A stretch of 64,000 nt of DNA from Ahniella affigens (lineage in GTDB: Bacteria > Pseudomonadota > Gammaproteobacteria > Xanthomonadales > Ahniellaceae): the NCBI RefSeq assembly GCF_003015185.1, contig NZ_CP027860.1:5673001-5737000 (forward strand), given 5' to 3'. The translations under genes and the position numbers were made by a program. Under the pieces are notes generated by a model. The model was given only the letters and a program-made list of their open reading frames with translations. It was not told the DNA's origin and did not search any database. Shown here in pieces: positions 45,768-54,593 of the stretch; the first letter of the stretch is position 1, and each line of letters opens with the position of its first letter.

Positions 45768-46469
45768 TCATGACTCCGGATTGGCGTTGCTTGGGCCGCT
45801 GAACAAGGTGCGCCGCTCGTCACTGGTAAGTGGCTCCGGCAATCCGTAGACATCCTCGACGCCGGCATAGGCGCGGCGCGTTCCGTCCCGGGCGGCAATG
45901 GCTTCAAACCAACGGCGCAAATGTGGCAACGCTTCGAGGTCTTGCCCGTGCGCCGCATGCGGCACGATCCACGGATAGCAGGCGATGTCGGCAATCGAGT
46001 AGCTGTCGCCGATGATCCACTCCCGTTGTGCCAAGCGTTTGTCCAGCACGCGGTAGAGTCGATCCAATTCACGCGTGTAGCGCGTCATGGCGTGGTCGAT
46101 GCGCTGATCACAAAACACGCGGAAGTAGCCCGCCTGCCCCGCCATGGGGCCCAGGCTGCTCGCCTGCCAGAACAGCCACTGCAAGGTCTCTTGCTGTAGC
46201 GTCGGCTCAGGCGATAGACCGTGTCCGGTTTTGGTGGCCAGGTAATGCAAAATTGCGCAGGACTCAAAGACCGTCACGGGTCTCGTGTGATCGCAGGGAT
46301 CGACCAGAACTGGAATCTTGTTGTTCGGTGAGAGTGCACTGAATTCCGGGGTGAACTGTTCACCTTTCGACAAGCGAATCGGAATCAGGTGATAGGGCAG
46401 GTTGAACGATTCCAAGTACAGGCGCACTTTCTGGCCATTCGGTGTGGCGCTGTAGTAGAGACTGAGCAT
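45768..46469 (-). CDS. Glutathione S-transferase family protein (YghU/YfcG-like)
   Basis: 233 aa from MLSLYYSATPNGQKVRLYLE (ATG 46469; a TTG three codons earlier is less likely). The thioredoxin fold domain contains SPNNKIPVLVDP and FESCAILHYLA, where the Nu-class signature TPNGQKV binds glutathione; the C-terminal helical domain has SIADIACYPWI. It opens the operon gst-mbl-eamA. Together with the regulator it suggests detoxification and export of an unknown compound. Confidence 0.92.
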   Translation of the reverse strand: MLSLYYSATPNGQKVRLYLESFNLPYHLIPIRLSKGEQFTPEFSALSPNNKIPVLVDPCDHTRPVTVFESCAILHYLATKTGHGLSPEPTLQQETLQWLFWQASSLGPMAGQAGYFRVFCDQRIDHAMTRYTRELDRLYRVLDKRLAQREWIIGDSYSIADIACYPWIVPHAAHGQDLEALPHLRRWFEAIAARDGTRRAYAGVEDVYGLPEPLTSDERRTLFSGPSNANPES

Positions 46470-46515
46470 TTGGGGCAACCGTGTGGCTTGACGGGTGACC
46501 AGTATGTGCGCAACA

Positions 46516-46534
46516 TGGACCTATCATGAGTCCA
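46516..46534. promoter_or_regulatory. Candidate operator between gst and the MocR-type regulator
   Basis: TGGAC (46516-46520) and GTCCA (46530-46534) form an inverted repeat in the 80-bp divergent gap, inside ATGGACctatcATGAGTCCA. It is 16 bp before the regulator start and is a reasonable place for autoregulation. No direct evidence. Confidence 0.3.
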
Positions 46535-46549
46535 CAATAGGGGAGATAT

Positions 46550-47983
46550 ATGGAACCAGTTTTCCCGATTCCCATCGACCTGCCGACGCGCGGGCAAGGT
46601 TCAATCACCCAGTCGCTGCAGCGTCAGTTGCGGGCGGCAATGCTTGATGGCCGCCTCCTCGCCGGCACGCCATTACCGTCGAGTCGCCGCGTGGCCGAAG
46701 CACTGAACATTGCCCGCAACACCGTGATTCGAGCCTACGATCTGCTGATCGCCGAGGGCTATCTGCTGCCCAGGCCGGGCGCCAAACCCGTCGTGGCGAA
46801 CCTGCACCCACTGCGATCGAAGCGGCCGATTTCCGTCGATCGGCGTCTCGCCGAAAAGGTAATCTGGCAACCGCCCGATGGCCTGCATGGGGCGCCGCTG
46901 ACATTGCCCGAGCGCAGCTTTCGGACGGGCATGCCGGAGCATCGGTTGTTCCCGTTTGATGTGTGGCGACGTCTGTCAGTGCGAGTGCTGCGCGATTGGT
47001 CGAAGCGACCGTTCGCGTATCCGTCGACGCTTGGCGTGCTGCCGCTGCGCGAGGCCATCGCGCAACATGTCGCCGTGTCGCGCGCGGTCGCTTGCTCAGG
47101 CAACGATGTCGTCGTCACGCACGGTATGCAGAATGCCGTGGACCTGCTTGCCCGGATCTTGGTCACGCCGGGCAAGACCCGCGTTGCGATCGAACATCCG
47201 GGCTATCCGTACTTCCGCGCTGTCATGCAAGCGGCCGGGGCGCGAATTCTTCCCATTCCGGTCGACGCCGAAGGCCTCTGCGTTGACCAACTACCGCCGC
47301 GCGTGGATCTCATCTACGTGACGCCATCGCATCAATCACCCACCGGCGTGGCGATGCCGCTGACGCGGCGTCTGCAACTGCTCGACTACGCCAAGCGCCA
47401 CAACAGTGTCATTCTGGAGGACGACTACGACGGTGAGTTCCGGTTTGACGGCCGGCCGCTGGAAGCCTTGCGCACGCTGGATCAGGATGGGTGCGTCTTC
47501 TATCTCGGAACATTCACCAAGACGCTGTTCCCATCGATACGGACCGCGTTCGTGCTGGCACCGAGTTGGGCACATCAGGCCTTGCACTCAGCGAAACGAA
47601 CCTTGGACCCTCATGCCTGCGACCTCACGCAGCTCACGCTGGCAGCGTTCATTCAGCAGGGGCACATGGCGGCGCATGTGCGCCGAATGACGCACGTGTA
47701 TCGCAATCGACAGAGCGCGTTGCTGGCAGGATTGGAATCATTGCGTCAGTGGCTGGTACCGTGGCCGGCGCAAGCGGGCTTGCATGTGGCCGCGCGCTTC
47801 ACCAAGCCTAGTCTGGAGAAGCGATTCGCTGCGATGATGGACCAATATTTGCCAGGTGCGCAGCTGATTCGCGACGCCAGTTTGGCGACCGATGTCACGC
47901 CCGGTGTGGTGATCGGGTACGGGGCAATCGATCAGCGCGACATTGAGCAATCGCTTCGGCGCTTCGGGCAGGTGCTGAGCTAA
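46550..47983 (+). CDS. MocR/PdxR-type GntR regulator with aminotransferase domain
   Basis: 477 aa. A winged-helix GntR domain (about 15-75; PLPSSRRVAEALNIARNTVIRAY) is linked to a fold-type I aminotransferase domain with QSPTGVAMPLTRR, EDDYDGEFRF and the PLP lysine in GTFTKTLFPS (Lys324). Known MocR proteins sense PLP or amino compounds and control a neighbouring divergent gene. It is divergent from the gst-mbl-eamA operon, its likely target. The final part LIRDASLATDVTPGVVIGYG is intact. Confidence 0.93.
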   Translation: MEPVFPIPIDLPTRGQGSITQSLQRQLRAAMLDGRLLAGTPLPSSRRVAEALNIARNTVIRAYDLLIAEGYLLPRPGAKPVVANLHPLRSKRPISVDRRLAEKVIWQPPDGLHGAPLTLPERSFRTGMPEHRLFPFDVWRRLSVRVLRDWSKRPFAYPSTLGVLPLREAIAQHVAVSRAVACSGNDVVVTHGMQNAVDLLARILVTPGKTRVAIEHPGYPYFRAVMQAAGARILPIPVDAEGLCVDQLPPRVDLIYVTPSHQSPTGVAMPLTRRLQLLDYAKRHNSVILEDDYDGEFRFDGRPLEALRTLDQDGCVFYLGTFTKTLFPSIRTAFVLAPSWAHQALHSAKRTLDPHACDLTQLTLAAFIQQGHMAAHVRRMTHVYRNRQSALLAGLESLRQWLVPWPAQAGLHVAARFTKPSLEKRFAAMMDQYLPGAQLIRDASLATDVTPGVVIGYGAIDQRDIEQSLRRFGQVLS

Positions 47984-48024
47984 GCGGCTTCGTGGGTGTG
48001 TACGCAGTGGTAAGAGTTAGGGAG

Positions 48025-48550
48025 CCTCTGAACAAGTTCAGAGGCGATGCGGGCCATGGATGGCCCGCCCAGAATCAAACACGCAAGTGGTTGATTCTGG
48101 AGCACTGAGTCCGGACATGTGCCGGACTCAGTGCCGGTCTGAAAGTCCAGGATGGACTTATTCAGACCGGCAAATACTGGCCATGGATGGCCCGCCCAGA
48201 ATCAAACACGCAAGTGGTTGATTCTGGAGCACTGAGTCCGGACATGTGCCGGACTCAGTGCCGGTCTGAAAGTCCAGGATGGACTTATTCAGACCGGCAA
48301 ATACTGGCCATGGATGGCCCGCCCAGAATCAAACACGCAAGTGGTTGATTCTGGAGCACTGAGTCCGGACATGTGCCGGACTCAGTGCCGGTCTGAAAGT
48401 CCAGGATGGACTTATTCAGACCGGCAAATACTGGCCATGGATGGCCCGCCCGGAACCAAGCACGCAAGTGCTTGGTTCTGAAGCAATGAGTCCGGACATG
48501 TGCCGGACTCATTGTGGGTCTGAACGTCCAGGATGGACCGGTTCAGACCC
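48025..48550. repeat. Tandem array of 127-bp structured repeat units (four copies)
   Basis: Units begin with GGCCATGG at 48052, 48179, 48306 and 48433, exactly 127 bp apart. The first three are identical; the fourth has diverged and is truncated at its 3' end. Only the first carries the leading hairpin CCTCTGAAC/GTTCAGAGG (48025-48044). Each unit holds four hairpins: GGCC/GGCC around ATGGAT; CCAGAATCAA/TTGATTCTGG with inner CAC-gcaa-GTG; GCACTGAGTCCGG/CCGGACTCAGTGC; and CCGGTCTGAA/TTCAGACCGG with inner GTCC/GGAC. Fourth-unit changes often occur on both sides of a stem and keep pairing. Same family as 33087-33232. Confidence 0.95.
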
Positions 48551-48599
48551 TCCTTAGTTGACACGGCGCCTGCGTTCGAACGTTGAAGAGGGCGGCTGA

Positions 48600-48983
48600 T
48601 CACCACACAGCGCCGCGGGCGCGTTCGATGCGAGCCCACACCGCATCGGTGCTGCGCTTCCAGACACCGCCCAGCAAATGGCGAAACGCCGGATCCTGCT
48701 TCGCCGCCTGCTCAATTCGGTCGATGAACTCCGGGCCAAACGCCGCAATCAAGTCCTCAAGGGGCCCGGCTGCGAGCACGCTGATGACGCGATCCGAAGG
48801 CTTTCTGGCGAGCACCGCGTGAATCACCTGCCACGCATTCTCGGCGTTATCAAGCGTCTTGGGCAGCATCAGGTCCGCAACGGCCCACCAATCGTCCGAT
48901 GTCTTGGTTCGGTCGCGGTCTTTGGCCGACTCGCGAATGTATGCGTCGGCCCATGCGGCGATCAGCTCTGGTTCGAGGGGCAT
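48600..48983 (-). CDS. DUF6869-like protein
   Basis: 127 aa from MPLEPELIAAWADAYI; an in-frame ATG 15 codons upstream (49028) cannot be excluded. Segments NAWQVIHAVLAR, VLAAGPLEDLIAAFGPEFIDRIE and FRHLLGGVWKRS fit the DUF6869 family of small cytoplasmic proteins of unknown role, which I recall from many proteobacteria. It lies directly after the repeat array, reading towards it. Confidence 0.8.
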   Translation of the reverse strand: MPLEPELIAAWADAYIRESAKDRDRTKTSDDWWAVADLMLPKTLDNAENAWQVIHAVLARKPSDRVISVLAAGPLEDLIAAFGPEFIDRIEQAAKQDPAFRHLLGGVWKRSTDAVWARIERARGAVW

Positions 48984-49390
48984 AGAAGATTGGAACTCTG
49001 GTCGATGGACCGGTGCGGGTTTTCGCATTTCAGACTGCTGCTGGCAATACGCGATTCAAACGAAGGCGTCCTGACACAAGTAGCCGTCACCCTGGCCTTC
49101 TCCCACGCGCGTGGGAGCGCCAGTCGCACCGAAGGTGCGTTGATTCGCGCATCGAATATTGTCCCGAGCCGGAGCTAGCGCTCGGCCTACTCGCCGTCAT
49201 GCCAGCGAAACAGCCTGTGTAAAAACGGTTGGAGCTTGCGGCGCCATCTCATTGCCGTCATCCCGACGCAAGTCGGGATGACGGCAACAGAGTCAGTCGC
49301 CTCGCGATGGCGTCAGACGCCATGAAAGCAGCTGCCAAAGCCGCTTTCACACAGCCCGGAAAGTCGGGATCCATTCCTTCAAACCCCGCC
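48984..49390. other. Intergenic cluster of short palindromes
   Basis: 407 bp with no supported gene. Three hairpins occur: CTCCCACGCGCGTGGGAG (49100-49117), CGCACC-gaa-GGTGCG (49125-49139) and a 16-bp stem at 49252-49287 built on GTCATCCCGAC/GTCGGGATGAC with loop GCAA. The last is of the widespread CGTCATCCC... type found dispersed in proteobacterial genomes and may serve as terminator for the convergent oxidoreductase gene. Confidence 0.6.
49252..49287. repeat. REP-like 16-bp stem
   Basis: TTGCCGTCATCCCGAC and GTCGGGATGACGGCAA flank GCAA. It lies about 100 bp after the end of the indolepyruvate oxidoreductase gene. Perfectly paired; probably a dispersed intergenic palindrome. Confidence 0.8.
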
Positions 49391-52300
49391 TCAAGCCGCT
49401 TTGGCAACGCCCGCGCCCGGTTGCTGGAGTGTCGCCAGCAAGGCATCACGGCGCTTCAGTGCTTTCTCGACATGCGCTTCCTTGACATGACCGTAGCCGC
49501 GAATTTGTTCCGGAACTTCGGCCAGATCGACGGCGGTTTGCAAGTTGTCCGCATTCAGCACCGACAGGGCTTGTTCGATGTGCTTGACGTAATCGGCGAT
49601 CAGCTGGCGCTCCATCTTGCGCTCCTCCGTTCGGCCAAACACATCGAGCCAGCTGCCGCGGAAGCGGCGGGCCCAGGCCAACACCTTGAACGCCTTGAAC
49701 ACCCAGGGGCCGTACTCGGCTTTCACGAGGTGGCCGTTGCCATCTTTCTTCGCGAGCAGCGGCGGGGCGAGGTTGAACTGAATCTTGAAGTCGCCGTCGA
49801 AGGTTTCCTTGACGCGCTTTTCGAAATCGCCGGTGGTGTAAAGCCGCGCGACTTCGTACTCGTCCTTGTAGGCCATCAGCTTGAACGCGTAGCGCGCGAC
49901 AGCGGTCGCGAGGCGATCACTGCCCAGCTTGGCCTTCTCGGCATCGCGCACCTTGTTGACGAAGTCGACGTAGCGACGGGCATAGGCTTCATCCTGATAC
50001 TCGGTCAGGAACTTCGCACGCAGCGCCACGGCTTCATCCAAATTGCCGGACAGTGCACCGAAGCCTTCAAACGCCGCGCTCGTCGCGAGGCTGCCAGGTG
50101 TGGTGATGAACTCAGCGGCTTCGGGCTTGCTCTTCTCACCTGCTGCCTTGCGCACAGCGGCCGGATTGTGGGCAGCCAGGCGGCCCCAGTTGAACGCCGA
50201 CACGTTCATCTTGATCGCCGCGCCGTTCAACTCGATGGCACGCATCAGCGATTCCAGCGTTACCGGCACCCAGCCCTTCTGCCACGCATAGCCAAGCATG
50301 AAGGTATTGGTCGCAATCGAATCGCCGAGCAGGATGGTGGCGATCTCGGTCGCTTCGATCTGCTCCGGATCGCGGCCCGACAGTGCGGTCTTCACGGCCC
50401 GCACGATTTCGTTGCTCGGGAACTGCATGTCGGTGTTGCGCGTAAACGTACCCGGCATCGCTTCATACGTGTTCAGCACGACTTGTGAGCGATCGGCGCG
50501 AATCTTCGACAAGGCCCAGTAGTCGTTGACCACGACCATGTCACAACCCAGCACGAGGTCCGCTTCGCCAGCAGCAATTCGCACGGCGTGAATGTCCTGC
50601 GGTGTTTTCGCGACCCGCACGTGCGTGGTCACAGCGCCGCCCTTTTGTGCCAGCCCCGTCTGGTCGAGCACCGAGGTGCCCTTGCCTTCGAGATGCGCAG
50701 CCATGCCGATCAGTGCGCCGATCGTCACGACGCCGGTGCCACCAATGCCGGTCACCAGAATATTCCAAGGCTGATCGAGATTGCTCGCAAACGTCGGCAT
50801 CGGCAGGCTGTTCACGTCGAGCGACTGACCGCTCGGCTGGCGCTTCTTCAAGCCACCGCCGTTGATCGTCACGAAGCTTGGGCAGAAGCCTTTGACGCAA
50901 GAGAAATCCTTGTTGCAGTTCGACTGATCGATCTCGCGCTTGCGGCCGAACTCGGTTTCGAGTGGCAGCACCGACACGCAGTTCGATTTCACGCCGCAGT
51001 CGCCGCAGCCTTCGCAGACTGCCGGATTAATGAACGCGCGCTTGGCCGGATCAACCATCTTGCCGCGCTTGCGACGACGACGCTTTTCGGCCGCACAGGT
51101 CTGGTCGTAGATCAGCACGCTGACGCCCTTGACCTTGCTGAGCCGCTTTTGCACCGTATCGAGTTCGCTGCGATCGAGGAACTCGGTGCCCGACGGAAAC
51201 AGATCCCGGCGCGACCATTTGCCAATGTCGTCGCTCAACACGATGATCGTATGCACCCCTTCGGCATGCACTTGCTGGGCGATATCCGGCACGGTGAGCG
51301 TGCCGTCCACGGGCTGGCCGCCCGTCATCGCCACCGCATCGTTGTAGAGAATCTTGTAGGTGATGTTGACGCCCGCAGCGATCGCCTGGCGAATCGCCAG
51401 CGAGCCCGAGTGGAAGTAGGTGCCGTCACCCAGATTCTGGAACACATGCTCTTCGTCGGTGAACGGCGCCTGGCCGCACCACGTCGCGCCTTCGCCACCC
51501 ATTTGCGTGAACGTATCGGTCTTGCGGTCCATCCAGGTCACCATGTAATGGCAACCGATGCCGCCGAGCGCGCGCGTGCCATCGGGCACCACAGTCGATG
51601 AATTGTGCGGGCAGCCTGAGCAATAGTGCGCCGCACGCGGGAAGTTTGCGCGCGGCAGCGCAAGCTCCTTTTCCTTATCGGCAATCCACTTCAGGCGCGA
51701 CTCGATGACGTCCGAGGTGAAAAAGCGCGACAGGCGCTTCGCAATCACGCGCGCAATGCGGGCCGGCGTCAGTTCGGAGGTCGACGGCAAAATCCAGTTT
51801 TCGGCCTCATCGTACTTCCCGACGATCGACGGCCGGGTGGCGTGATCCCAGTTGTACATCGCCTCTTTCATCTGCGATTCGAGGAAGCTGCGCTTCTCTT
51901 CGACGACGATGATGTCTTCCAGGCCGCGCGCAAAATTGCGGATACCGATCGGCTCCAGCGGCCAGGTCATCCCGACCTTGTAGACGCGAATGCCGATATC
52001 AGCTGCTTCTTTCAGGCCAATACCGAGGTATTCGAGCGCCTGCAGCACATCGAGATAGCTCTTGCCGGTCGTGACGATGCCGAGCCGGGCCTTGGGTGAA
52101 TCGATGACGATCTTGTCGATCTGGTTGGCACGCGCAAACGCAAACGCCGCCTGCGTCGCATACTGGTGCATGCGCAATTCTTGATCGAGTGGCGGATCTG
52201 GCCAACGGATATTGAGGCCGCCGACCGGCATCACGAAGTCATCGGGAATGACGATGTCGAGTTGGTGCGGATTCACGTCGACCGAGCCGGACGACTCGAC

Positions 52301-52945
52301 CGTTTCGGCGATCGTCTTGAAGCCGACCCAGCGACCGGTGAAGCGACTCATCGCCCAACCGAGCAGACCCATGTCGAGAATGTCCTGCACGCCGGCCGGG
52401 TTCAGCACCGGCATGTACGCTGATACGAACTCGTGCTCCGAACCGTGTGGCAGCGTTGAGGACCGACACGCGTGATCGTCAGCAGCCAGCGCGAGCACGC
52501 CGCCAAACTTCGAGGTGCCGGCGGCATTCGCATGCTTGAACACGTCGCCCGTGCGATCCACGCCCGGGCCTTTGCCATACCACATGCCAAACACGCCGTC
52601 GTAACGTGCGCCTTGGAACAGGTTCGTCTGCTGCGAGCCCCAGACCATGGTCGCACCCAGGTCTTCGTTCAGACCCGGGGTGAAGATCACATTGGCCGAT
52701 TTCAAGTGCTTCTTCGCCTTCCAGAGCTCCAAATCGAAGCCGCCGAGCGGTGAGCCGCGGTAACCCGAGATAAAGCCAGCAGTATTGAGCTTGGCTGCCC
52801 GATCGCGCATCTGCTGCATGATCGGCAGGCGCACCAGGGCTTGCACGCCGGACAGAAAAATCCGGCCGTGCTCGCGCGTGTACTTGTGCTCAAGGGTGTA
52901 ATCAGGGTCGACAATCGCAGAGGCGCGATGAGCAAGGTCCGTCAT
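49391..52945 (-). CDS. Indolepyruvate:ferredoxin oxidoreductase, fused single-chain form
   Basis: 1184 aa from MTDLAHRASAIVDPDYTLEHKY. It oxidatively decarboxylates aryl-2-oxo acids to acyl-CoA with thiamine diphosphate and Fe-S clusters. Order: N-terminal pyrimidine-type domain (GYRGSPLGGFDLELW), CSGCPHNSS near residue 440, TPP domain (MGGEGATWCGQAPF, NDAVAMTGGQPVDG), Fe-S cysteines CEGCGDCGVKSNC near 648, then the gamma-type domain (TGIGGTGVVTIGALIG near 733) and a C-terminal region of unknown role. Long forms like this are common in aerobic proteobacteria, where they act in amino-acid catabolism. No frameshift seen. Confidence 0.95.
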   Translation of the reverse strand: MTDLAHRASAIVDPDYTLEHKYTREHGRIFLSGVQALVRLPIMQQMRDRAAKLNTAGFISGYRGSPLGGFDLELWKAKKHLKSANVIFTPGLNEDLGATMVWGSQQTNLFQGARYDGVFGMWYGKGPGVDRTGDVFKHANAAGTSKFGGVLALAADDHACRSSTLPHGSEHEFVSAYMPVLNPAGVQDILDMGLLGWAMSRFTGRWVGFKTIAETVESSGSVDVNPHQLDIVIPDDFVMPVGGLNIRWPDPPLDQELRMHQYATQAAFAFARANQIDKIVIDSPKARLGIVTTGKSYLDVLQALEYLGIGLKEAADIGIRVYKVGMTWPLEPIGIRNFARGLEDIIVVEEKRSFLESQMKEAMYNWDHATRPSIVGKYDEAENWILPSTSELTPARIARVIAKRLSRFFTSDVIESRLKWIADKEKELALPRANFPRAAHYCSGCPHNSSTVVPDGTRALGGIGCHYMVTWMDRKTDTFTQMGGEGATWCGQAPFTDEEHVFQNLGDGTYFHSGSLAIRQAIAAGVNITYKILYNDAVAMTGGQPVDGTLTVPDIAQQVHAEGVHTIIVLSDDIGKWSRRDLFPSGTEFLDRSELDTVQKRLSKVKGVSVLIYDQTCAAEKRRRRKRGKMVDPAKRAFINPAVCEGCGDCGVKSNCVSVLPLETEFGRKREIDQSNCNKDFSCVKGFCPSFVTINGGGLKKRQPSGQSLDVNSLPMPTFASNLDQPWNILVTGIGGTGVVTIGALIGMAAHLEGKGTSVLDQTGLAQKGGAVTTHVRVAKTPQDIHAVRIAAGEADLVLGCDMVVVNDYWALSKIRADRSQVVLNTYEAMPGTFTRNTDMQFPSNEIVRAVKTALSGRDPEQIEATEIATILLGDSIATNTFMLGYAWQKGWVPVTLESLMRAIELNGAAIKMNVSAFNWGRLAAHNPAAVRKAAGEKSKPEAAEFITTPGSLATSAAFEGFGALSGNLDEAVALRAKFLTEYQDEAYARRYVDFVNKVRDAEKAKLGSDRLATAVARYAFKLMAYKDEYEVARLYTTGDFEKRVKETFDGDFKIQFNLAPPLLAKKDGNGHLVKAEYGPWVFKAFKVLAWARRFRGSWLDVFGRTEERKMERQLIADYVKHIEQALSVLNADNLQTAVDLAEVPEQIRGYGHVKEAHVEKALKRRDALLATLQQPGAGVAKAA

Positions 52946-53050
52946 GGGAATGCCTGGTCCGCAAAGAGAATGCGTCAGTTTACCAGTCGTAACCAAGGGA
53001 TGCGCTGCTCTGTCGGCAGGCGCCCGGACTCTGCCCGCTTCAGCCCGCCT

Positions 53051-53374
53051 TCACATAATTTGGCCCGATGCGGTGACCTGCTCCAGGTCGGTCAAGTAGG
53101 CCAAAGCTTGTTCCCGGCTGTCGCCGCACATGGCCGGATCGGGCCGCAGGCTCGAACAAACGTTCGGCCGCTCCGGCTGCCCAAAAATTCGGCAGCGCAG
53201 GTCGGCGTCCAACTGCACGCAAGGCACGCCGGCTGGCTTCCCGTTTGGCATGCCCGGAATCGGCGAACTGATCGACGGCGCAATGCAGCAAGCCGCGCAG
53301 CCGGTGCGACAGGCGAACGCGATCGGCTGGTCAGCGTTGCCAGCGTCGACCAGTTGCAGCGCGATAGCCCTCAC
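53051..53374 (-). CDS. YkgJ-family cysteine cluster protein
   Basis: 107 aa from a GTG that overlaps the aroE stop (GTGA), which fits better than the long arginine-rich frame upstream. [20 protein letters not shown] and [17 protein letters not shown], with PNVC and MCGDS, supply eight or so Cys that probably bind a metal or Fe-S cluster. YkgJ proteins are widespread and their role is uncertain. Translational coupling with aroE indicates an aroE-ykgJ operon. Confidence 0.88.
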   Translation of the reverse strand: MRAIALQLVDAGNADQPIAFACRTGCAACCIAPSISSPIPGMPNGKPAGVPCVQLDADLRCRIFGQPERPNVCSSLRPDPAMCGDSREQALAYLTDLEQVTASGQIM

Positions 53375-54231
53375 GGCGTGGTGCGGAGGTTCTGATAGAC
53401 GGCTTCGGAATCCGGTGTCTGCCCAAACCACAGGGCGAACGCCAGCGCTGCTTGTTCGACGAGCATGCCCAGACCATCGACCGCGAGCCAGCATTGGCCG
53501 GCTTTGGCCCACGCCAGAAAATCTGTTGCGGCGGGGCCGTAACTCAGGTCGTAGGCGAGTGTTCGAGGGGTTAGCAACGAGAACGGCAGACTCAAGGATG
53601 CGCCTTGTACGCCGGCGCTGGTGCCGTTGAGCACCAGGTCAAAGTGCCCGGCGTCGGCCAAATCCTGCCAGTACAGGCTCTTGACTCGGGCGGGTTCGCC
53701 GATCAGGTCGCACAGCGCGTCGGCCTTGGCTGGGCTGCGATTCGCCAGTGTGATGGTGTCGACACCGGCGTCCAGCAATGCCGACAGAATGCCCTGAACC
53801 GCACCACCGGCACCGAGGATCAGCACGCGGCGGGCGCGCAAGTCCTGGCGGTGGCGCTCGCTGATATCGCGGACCAACCCCGGGCCATCGGTGTTGTCGC
53901 CAAACCAATGGTCGCCACGCCAATGCAGCGTGTTGACGACCTGAGTACGCGTCGCATTGGCGCTCAGGCTGCGGCACAGCTTGTAAGCATCCTGTTTGAA
54001 TGGCAGGGTCACATTGGCGCCGCTGCCGCCCATTTGCTGAAAGCGAAGCGCGGCCGCTGCCAGATTCCCGTCGACAACATCAATTGCCTGATAGCGCAGA
54101 TCGATGCCGAGTTGGTGGCCAAACGCTTGATGGATGCGCGGCGATTTGGAATGCGCAATCGGGTGGCCGAACACGGCAAGTTGGTTGCTGAGCGGCAAGC
54201 TCGCATCAGTCAGTGTGGGGGTTTCGAACAT
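53371..54231 (-). CDS. aroE: Shikimate dehydrogenase (NADP+)
   Basis: 286 aa from MFETPTLTD. It reduces 3-dehydroshikimate in aromatic amino-acid synthesis. [17 protein letters not shown] binds shikimate, [11 protein letters not shown] has the catalytic Lys, [11 protein letters not shown] the catalytic Asp, and GAGGAVQGI with [11 protein letters not shown] is the NADP site. The C-terminal [16 protein letters not shown] is conserved. The start at 54231 was chosen over an upstream ATG that adds a non-conserved septapeptide. Confidence 0.95.
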   Translation of the reverse strand: MFETPTLTDASLPLSNQLAVFGHPIAHSKSPRIHQAFGHQLGIDLRYQAIDVVDGNLAAAALRFQQMGGSGANVTLPFKQDAYKLCRSLSANATRTQVVNTLHWRGDHWFGDNTDGPGLVRDISERHRQDLRARRVLILGAGGAVQGILSALLDAGVDTITLANRSPAKADALCDLIGEPARVKSLYWQDLADAGHFDLVLNGTSAGVQGASLSLPFSLLTPRTLAYDLSYGPAATDFLAWAKAGQCWLAVDGLGMLVEQAALAFALWFGQTPDSEAVYQNLRTTP

Positions 54232-54593
54232 GAGCTTTCTCCCAGTAGGCAACTCAAGGATACGCTGATCCTGGGTCAGGGCTGGGCTACTGAATCAAGA
54301 AGTGCCGAGATTTCCGGACTTCAGAAATAAGTAGCCCCGGGCGCTTGGGGGCACACCCGGGGCTGGGGTTGCAGGCGAGGATCTTGCGAACCGTGGACCT
54401 GCTATGGGGTTCACTCTCACGAGTGTTGGATCACTTGGGGAGACGATCCGACGACTAAGATTGCTCCGCATCGTGGATAGTTCAACCCAGGACGGATTCT
54501 AATTCAGCCGCGGTTCAAACCTGTGACTCAACTGCAAATTTTTTGTCTCATGTTCAGCTTTCGTACGGGTACATGCAGGAATGAAACTGAAAA
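54232..54593. other. polA-aroE intergenic region with a strong hairpin, possible small RNA
   Basis: 362 bp, no gene. AGCCCCGGG (54333-54341) and CCCGGGGCT (54356-54364) make a 9-bp stem; on the minus strand it is followed by ACTTATTTCT. This looks like the 3' end of a minus-strand transcript beginning between polA and aroE, either a small RNA or an attenuator-like aroE leader. A TAGAAT-like -10 is present on the minus strand near 54496-54501, but with no well-spaced -35. Confidence 0.3.

Noticed and set aside
48052-48550. CRISPR-like array (regular period, palindromic repeats)
   Set aside because: Whole 127-bp units are identical, with no variable spacers and no cas genes; it is a tandem repeat of a structured element.
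48285-48639. Open frames running through the repeat units
   Set aside because: 127 is not a multiple of three, so each unit is read in another frame; no ribosome sites and no protein-like composition.
49229-50488. 419-codon plus-strand ORF opposite the indolepyruvate oxidoreductase
   Set aside because: Shadow frame of a confidently identified enzyme, starting in the palindrome cluster.
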